Both the position numbers and the translations under genes were made by a program. From NCBI GenBank assembly GCA_029215795.1, contig JARDYH010000001.1, forward strand, positions 196,485,654-196,549,653: 64,000 nucleotides of DNA, written 5' to 3'. The stretch comes from Anniella stebbinsi. Lineage: Eukaryota > Chordata > Lepidosauria > Squamata > Anniellidae. A model generated the notes under the pieces. The model was not told where the DNA came from. It worked only from the letters and a program-made list of their open reading frames with translations, and ran no database searches. This document shows positions 58,826-64,000 of the stretch, in pieces; the stretch's first letter is position 1; every line of letters begins with the position of its first letter.

Positions 58826-60639
58826 TATTCTGTCATAAATGGCTATCCCATAGAAAGTTTGTTGTTTCCCCTCCTCTCGCCCCAGATGTGGTAGAGGTCA
58901 CAGGAGGAGAAACTTGTTGAATTACATATGAAGCCAGAACAACAGGTGTATATCTTGGCCCAGTAAATTGGAAAAATCAAGTTGAACTGGAAAGGGGGGG
59001 AACCTATTGGAAAATATGATCTTCTGAATCTGCCCGTGGAGAGGAACATGTTCATGTATCGTGAGGTCTCGAGCCATAATGGAAGTCAGGAGACCTTACT
59101 AATTATGTTCCACATAGAGTGGGCTACCACTGTAAGATAGTCCTTTCTTCCAATACTGGAGGGGGTGGAGGTCCATGTTGTGCTGCATCCCTTTGTCTAG
59201 CACAGGGGTCTCCAACTTCAGGCCTGAGTCCTCTCTGGCCCACATGGGGTCCCAATCTGGCTCTCCAAAGTTCCCCAGATGCCCTCACCAGTCCCCCAGG
59301 CCCTGTCCCTCTTTGCCCAACAGCTGGATGTTTGGTAGTTTTCTGGCTTTTTGTGTGTTTTTTTTCCCCATTGTAAAAGGCTGAAATGCCTCTTCTAAGA
59401 CTTAGTTACTGGCAGTATGAGCCTTAAGCTACAATATGGCAGTAATTTTGGCCCTGCCCACTCCTTTTGCTTTTGTCCTTGTTCATCCCTGAAAAGCAGA
59501 TTCTCCAGAACGGAATTCAGCCCTTGGCCTGAAAGAGGTTTGATTGCTCTAGAATGAAGGGTTTTATCCAACTGTGTCTGTCCACCAGAGTAGACACCAC
59601 TGGCGGGACAGTTTTTCCTCCCACATGTAACCCCCCCCCACACACACACACAATATCTCCCAACTCTTCTCCGGAGGGTTGAGAGTCCCTCTGGAAAAGA
59701 TTTGAAGGACACATGGGGGGAAGAGAAGAAGGAAGTCCAGTTCCATGAGTGCTGATGTTGGGTGGAACCCAAAGTCCAGAAATAAAACTGTACAGGCTAC
59801 TGTTTTTTTTAAAAGAATGAGTCACCTGGGAGAACCAGGTTTCAATCTCACAAATCGATCTCATTCATGGCAGGTATTTCATCTAATCAGACTTTTCAAG
59901 ACTTTCTCAGCTGGCTTGGGATCTGGTCCTGTGACCTGGCCCACCTTATAAGACACCATTTTAAAAGGATGTATAATTCTACAACTTCAGTAGAAGTGAT
60001 CATACCACAACGAAAGGAGGCTTCTGAGGAATCAGCTGTGGCCACCGATGGTCCCTAACAACCTGGCTTCAGCTGTGGTTGTATCATGCCTTCAGCTATG
60101 TGATTTTTACATAGGAAGCCCCCTCTCCCTCAGCAGGCACTCAGACCCGCAGTCATCATCTCCTGTAACATGCCAAAGGATGCCGCAGGTTATGCATGTA
60201 GATACAGCAAATGAGTGACTGAAGCCACTGTTATTTTTCTTCTAATCATTTTCTATTCTGTAATAGTAATAATAATAATAAAACAAGTTTGGTGCAATCA
60301 TCTTTGTCACACTATCAGACTAGCTGAAAATAGCTGGCTGTTTACATTCTACTTAACACTGCAGATATCATCATATCTAGGCTACATATACACGGCCAAG
60401 GACTCAGCCAACAGTCCACCTCGCCTGGTACTCTCAAAGGTCAATGGCAGCAACTTGCACGGTCTTCAGTTGTCTTCCACAGGGCTTCCTTGCTACTTGA
60501 GACCTTTATAGAGGAATAAACACAGGGATGGTGCTAAAAACGGGAGACCCACGTCCATTCCTCTTCCTCCTGTTCCTAGCCTGATTGTTTCCCTTCTCCT
60601 ACCAACGATCTGGAGTGACGGCAGGGAAATGCTCGCTAT

Positions 60640-60790
60640 AAAGGTCTCAAGAGTCAGGACTATGGAAAAATAACAGCTGATGCGCTTTGAAAGATGCTGC
60701 TCCCTGCATCTGACCGTACTTGGCGAGATGGAGCAATGGCTTGACTCAGCATATGGTAGCTCCTTATATACGTTTCCTTAAGGCGGTGGA
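60640..60790 (+). mobile_element. Squamate SINE, 3' portion
   Basis: Contains GAGATGGAGCAATGGCTTGACTCAGCATATGGTAGCTCCTTATAT, matching the tail of the tRNA-derived SINE at 39598 (GACAGGTCGATGGTCTGACCTGGTA). The head is not recognised. Confidence 0.55.
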
Positions 60791-61045
60791 TTCTTCTCTC
60801 CCAAGACTGAAAGCAAAACAATAACGAAAAATCTGCAGGGTTAAGCAGAAAGTATACCAGGAACTGTTTCAAGCTCTTGGATCATTTCTTTAAAAAATGG
60901 GGAAAAAAAGGACTCACTTAAAAAAAAAAGAAAAGTGTACACCTAAATACGCAAGAATAAATATTATAAGCAGATAGTTTAAAACACACGCAGCTTCCTG
61001 ATGAGTACACATGTCCTGGCAAACCCAGGTTTGTCATTCAACAAT

Positions 61046-61591
61046 GGGTTCATCTACACCTCTACCGGCTATCTGGGAGGGGGGGGAGGATCCCAGACTT
61101 CCCCGCTTCTGGGATTGTTCCCCCAGCATGCACACGCCGGCGCAACGTCCTGGAAGGAAAGGGGGACGTTCTGGCGCGGCGTGTTTTTGTTTTTTAGAAG
61201 AAGACATTGTGCAATTGCATGGGCAAAAAACAAAAAAACAGGAAACTCAGCGCCCCAACACCCTGAGAGCCATCCAAAGGATGTCGAAAATGCTTCCCCC
61301 CCCACCCCCAATGGGCACAGAGCCCCCCCACCCCGGACAGATCTGCGCCCATTTCCTGAGGCCCCGCTACTCGCAGGGAGGAGGTAGGACCCGGGAGCCT
61401 GCGCCACACTGCCCACAGTCCTCGGGGTTGTCCCGGGATTGCGGGAAAAACCGGGATAAGTGCCACCCATTTTATCCTGGGGAAAATGAGATGTCATCCC
61501 TGGTTGACTCTGGGATCCCCTGTGCGTCATTTGGATGCACAGGGACAACCTCGAGCTGACCCCAGGATGAATGGATGGTGTACACATGGCC
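61046..61591. mobile_element. Harbinger-like element H3, complete, 546 bp
   Basis: The ends are GGGTTCATCTACACC and an inverted GGTGTACACATGGCC, with a perfect AAT duplication (61043-61045 and 61592-61594). The interior shares GCAACGTCCTGGAAGG, GGGATTGCGGGAAAAACCGGGAT and CGTCATTTGGATGCACAGGGA with 26897-27864. The overlapping open frames (e.g. 61011-61559) are GC-driven and are not conserved as protein between copies. Confidence 0.75.
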
Positions 61592-61858
61592 AATGTGTGA
61601 AACACCCCTTGAACTGGAAATGCGTTGGGAGACTAGGCAGATAAAGCTGTTCTGTTTGTTGACCACCTACCACCTACCACCTACCACCCCCCCGGCTAAG
61701 CAGTGCACCTGGAATCCTGCCACAGCTGTCTGGAAAGGACACACGATAGAAGAGGGAGGGAGAGAAGAGGTGAGGGGCATGTGGGAGTGATGGGTGGGAG
61801 GTAGGGAGGAACTACGGCTGCCTTGTCTCCTGATTCACTGGCAAGCTTAAAGGTACAT

Positions 61859-61859
61859 A

Positions 61860-61902
<43 letters not shown>

Positions 61903-61907
61903 GTGTA
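61859..61907. repeat. (GTCT)n microsatellite
   Basis: About eleven TCTG/GTCT units, interrupted at the right end by TGTG. Confidence 0.95.
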
Positions 61908-62437
61908 GGAATCTCTGGACTGCAACCTGGCAATCCTAACTCACTCAGTCAAAATGTTTATATGATCTTTCCCGACACAGAACTGGCCTGCAGAAGTCAT
62001 CCTATGTCCTTTAGTTGTAACATGCATGCGAGGCACTACATATGAATCACTCAAAGCGGTGCTGACGTGGAGTACAGCTGTGCCTGGGCTCCTGTCAGGT
62101 TAAGGTGCTTCACATAGGAAACACAGCAGAGTGAAAGCACATCCAGCCAGTCTCATAAAATCCACCCCTCCGGCCACACAATCTCATATGTTCAACAAAA
62201 TTACTTTTGAACTGGTGGTTTCCTAAACTCTAGTTTCAGTAAGCACGGGGGCTTCGGTTCGGCTTTCATTTTCAGGAGTAACTAGCAATTTGCATGGGCC
62301 TAAGTTTCTGTACAAAGAGTAAGGCGTATCCAACAAAACCATTTAATTAACATTAGATAGAAAGCAGACTGGCATTCAGAGTTCCCACTGTGAGAGGAAA
62401 CCAGGGTCTGGGTTGTACCACTTCAGATTTAAAGTGG

Positions 62438-62482
62438 GGGGGATATATATATCTATATATCTATATATAGATATATATATCT
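62438..62482. repeat. (ATATCT)n / AT-rich palindromic simple repeat
   Basis: GATATATATATCTATATATC-type sequence whose halves are complementary, capable of a cruciform. Confidence 0.85.
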
Positions 62483-62569
62483 CACAGAAAACTAGCACAT
62501 CAGGGAGAAGACAAGGTTAGCCTTCTTTGGGGGGGGGGATACAAAAGAGATCCCCCCACTCCATATAAC

Positions 62570-63545
62570 CCCCTGCCTGCAGTCTGCAGGGGTACAGCCT
62601 TGGAATGGTTTACCATCCCAGTACTGCCTCTGGTACTGGAGGTAGCATGTAGCCATCAAGACTACTAGCCACTGATAGCATTATCCTCCAGGAATTTGTC
62701 CAATATCCTTTTAAAGCCATCCAAATTGGTGGCCATCACTACATCATGTGGTAGTGAATTCCATGGTTTAACTATGTGCTGTGTGAAGAAGTATTTCCTT
62801 ATCTGTCCTGAGTCTCATACCAATCAGCTCCATGAGATTGTTGAGTTCTAGTGTTATGAGAGAGGGAGAAAAATGTCTTCCTATCTGCTTTCTCCACACC
62901 GTGCATAATTTTATACACCTCTATCATGTCTCCCCTTTACCTTTTCTCTACACCAAACAGTCCCAGATGTTGTACCCTTTCCTCACAGGGCATTTTAGTT
63001 GCCCTTCCCTGAACTTTTCCCAACTCTACAATATCCTTTGTTAGGTGTGGTGACCAGAACTGTACACAGTATTCCAAGTGTGGTCACACTATAGATTTGT
63101 ATAAGGGCAGTATTATCTTGGCAGTTTTATTTTCAATTCCTTTCCTAATTATGCCTAACATGGAATTTGCCTTTTTCACAGCAGCTGCACACTAGTTGAC
63201 ATTTTCATTGACTGGTCCACCACAACCCCAAGATCTCTTTCTTGGTCAGTCACCACTAGATCAGATCTCATCAGCATATCTGGGAAGTTGGGGGAGGGGT
63301 GTTGCCCAACATGGATTGCTTTACACTTGCTTACATTGAACCACATTTGACATTTTGATGCCCACTCACCCAGTTTGGAGAGATCCTTTTGGAGCTCTCC
63401 ACAATCCCTTTGTGTTTTAACCACTCTAAATACTTTGGTGTCATACACTAAATAATTTGGGGTCCTAGGCTTAGCATAAGCACAGCAAATGTTGAAGAAG
63501 CTGAGATTATAGGAGGGGGCCAATACAGCATTATGCATGTGTTGA
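62570..63545 (-). mobile_element. CR1/L3-like LINE, degraded, different subfamily
   Basis: Minus-strand non-LTR remnant. The frame 63538-63176 reads YLVYDTKVFRVVKTQRDCGE, KDLSKLGEWASKCQMWFNVS, KCKAIHVG and, further on, DLGVVVDQSMKMSTSV. This is the segment after the RT catalytic box, corresponding to LDRLECWAENNRMKFNKDKC through DLGIVVDHKLNMS in the CR1 at 5239. The FADD box itself is disrupted (YLVYDTKVF). The downstream DNA to 62570 corresponds to the rest of the C-terminus and 3'UTR (LFGVEKR-like, then a KIMHGVEKADRKTFFSL-like region). It lacks the ATTCTATGAT terminus, so it is an older or different CR1 clade. Confidence 0.82.
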
Positions 63546-64000
63546 CTGCAGTTAGTGCAACATAGCTCAATCTACCATTGATCGATGAAGACTTAAAAGG
63601 CTTGAAGATTTAAAAGGTTAATCATACAATTCTGTGTATTTTTTCCTGCAATACCCATGTAACATTTCTGCAATGTCAGCATAATGTGAACAGATGGTGA
63701 GACCTGTACCAATTTGGGATTGAACTATTAGGCTACTTTCCATTAGGAAAATAATAAATGACCTGGCAAAAATCTAAGTATTGAAATAATCATGTTTAGG
63801 GTGCTAAACAGGTCGTAACATTAACTTCAGTCCACAGCAGACTTTTATGGATGCCAGCAGTATACCTTTCACCCTTAGCTACCACGGTTTCTCTACCTAG
63901 TCTCTCAATTTTAATGCCCACGGACTTTGCAAACTATTTTTCACGGGGAAGCCAACTTCTCTCAACCCCTGAAAAGGCATCTCTTCTGGAAGTCAAAGGC
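63546..64000 (-). other. Upstream NRP2 intron, nothing recognised
   Basis: AT-rich unique sequence with no supported feature. Confidence 0.45.

Noticed and set aside
61011..61605. Overlapping 182- and 178-residue frames on both strands
   Set aside because: They lie within Harbinger-like element H3, with low stop density from high GC. They are not preserved in the related copy at 26897-27864.
51078..64000. NRP2 MAM-domain or linker exons upstream of 2b
   Set aside because: None of the minus-strand frames here shows a neuropilin domain sequence or phase-1 donor with coding support.

Overview
This window is a piece of a vertebrate nuclear genome, almost certainly from a squamate reptile (lizard or snake). 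The evidence is the repeat mix: CR1 LINEs ending in the ATTCTATGAT-type octamer, a degenerate L1, a tRNA-derived SINE of the kind common in lizards and snakes, a GATA microsatellite, and many non-autonomous hAT and PIF/Harbinger-like DNA transposons. Nothing resembles a prokaryote: there are no operons, ribosome binding sites or dense ORFs. Nearly all of the short ORFs are chance or transposon-derived.

The only host gene I can support is the 3' end of NRP2 (neuropilin-2), on the minus strand, so transcription runs from high to low coordinates. Three exon pieces are visible. (1) The alternative terminal exon of the NRP2b form is at 50797-51077, with a probable 3'UTR down to about 48165. (2) A 69-nt acidic juxtamembrane cassette exon is at 19761-19829. 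(3) The terminal exon of the NRP2a form is at 12054-12358, with a probable 3'UTR down to about 7950. All three acceptors, and the cassette donor, are in phase 1. One upstream exon outside the window can therefore join to 2b, to the cassette, or directly to 2a without a frame change. The 2a form carries a transmembrane helix and a C-terminal SEA (PDZ-binding) tail. The 2b form has a different transmembrane helix and tail and lacks SEA.

Layout: 1-7950 is intergenic sequence downstream of NRP2, with hAT copies and a CR1. 7950-12358 is the 2a terminal exon and UTR. 12359-19760 is an intron with an L1 fragment and Harbinger-like and nested hAT elements. 19830-48165 is a long intron, counting from the 2b poly(A) region, with palindromic hAT elements, three GCGC-rich MITEs, a dead Tc1 element, a CR1 and SINEs. 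48165-51077 is the 2b terminal exon and UTR. 51078-64000 is upstream intron holding a 1.3-kb GC-rich palindromic hAT element, two Harbinger-like elements and a second type of CR1.

The most unusual structure is the hAT-A element at 51818-53135. It has an 8-bp target duplication, three tandem roughly 190-bp near-perfect palindromes centred on a CRE-like TGATGTCATCA, splice-donor-like motifs pointing outward at both ends of each palindrome, and inverted YY1-like sites. Several nested insertions can be read directly from intact target-site duplications.
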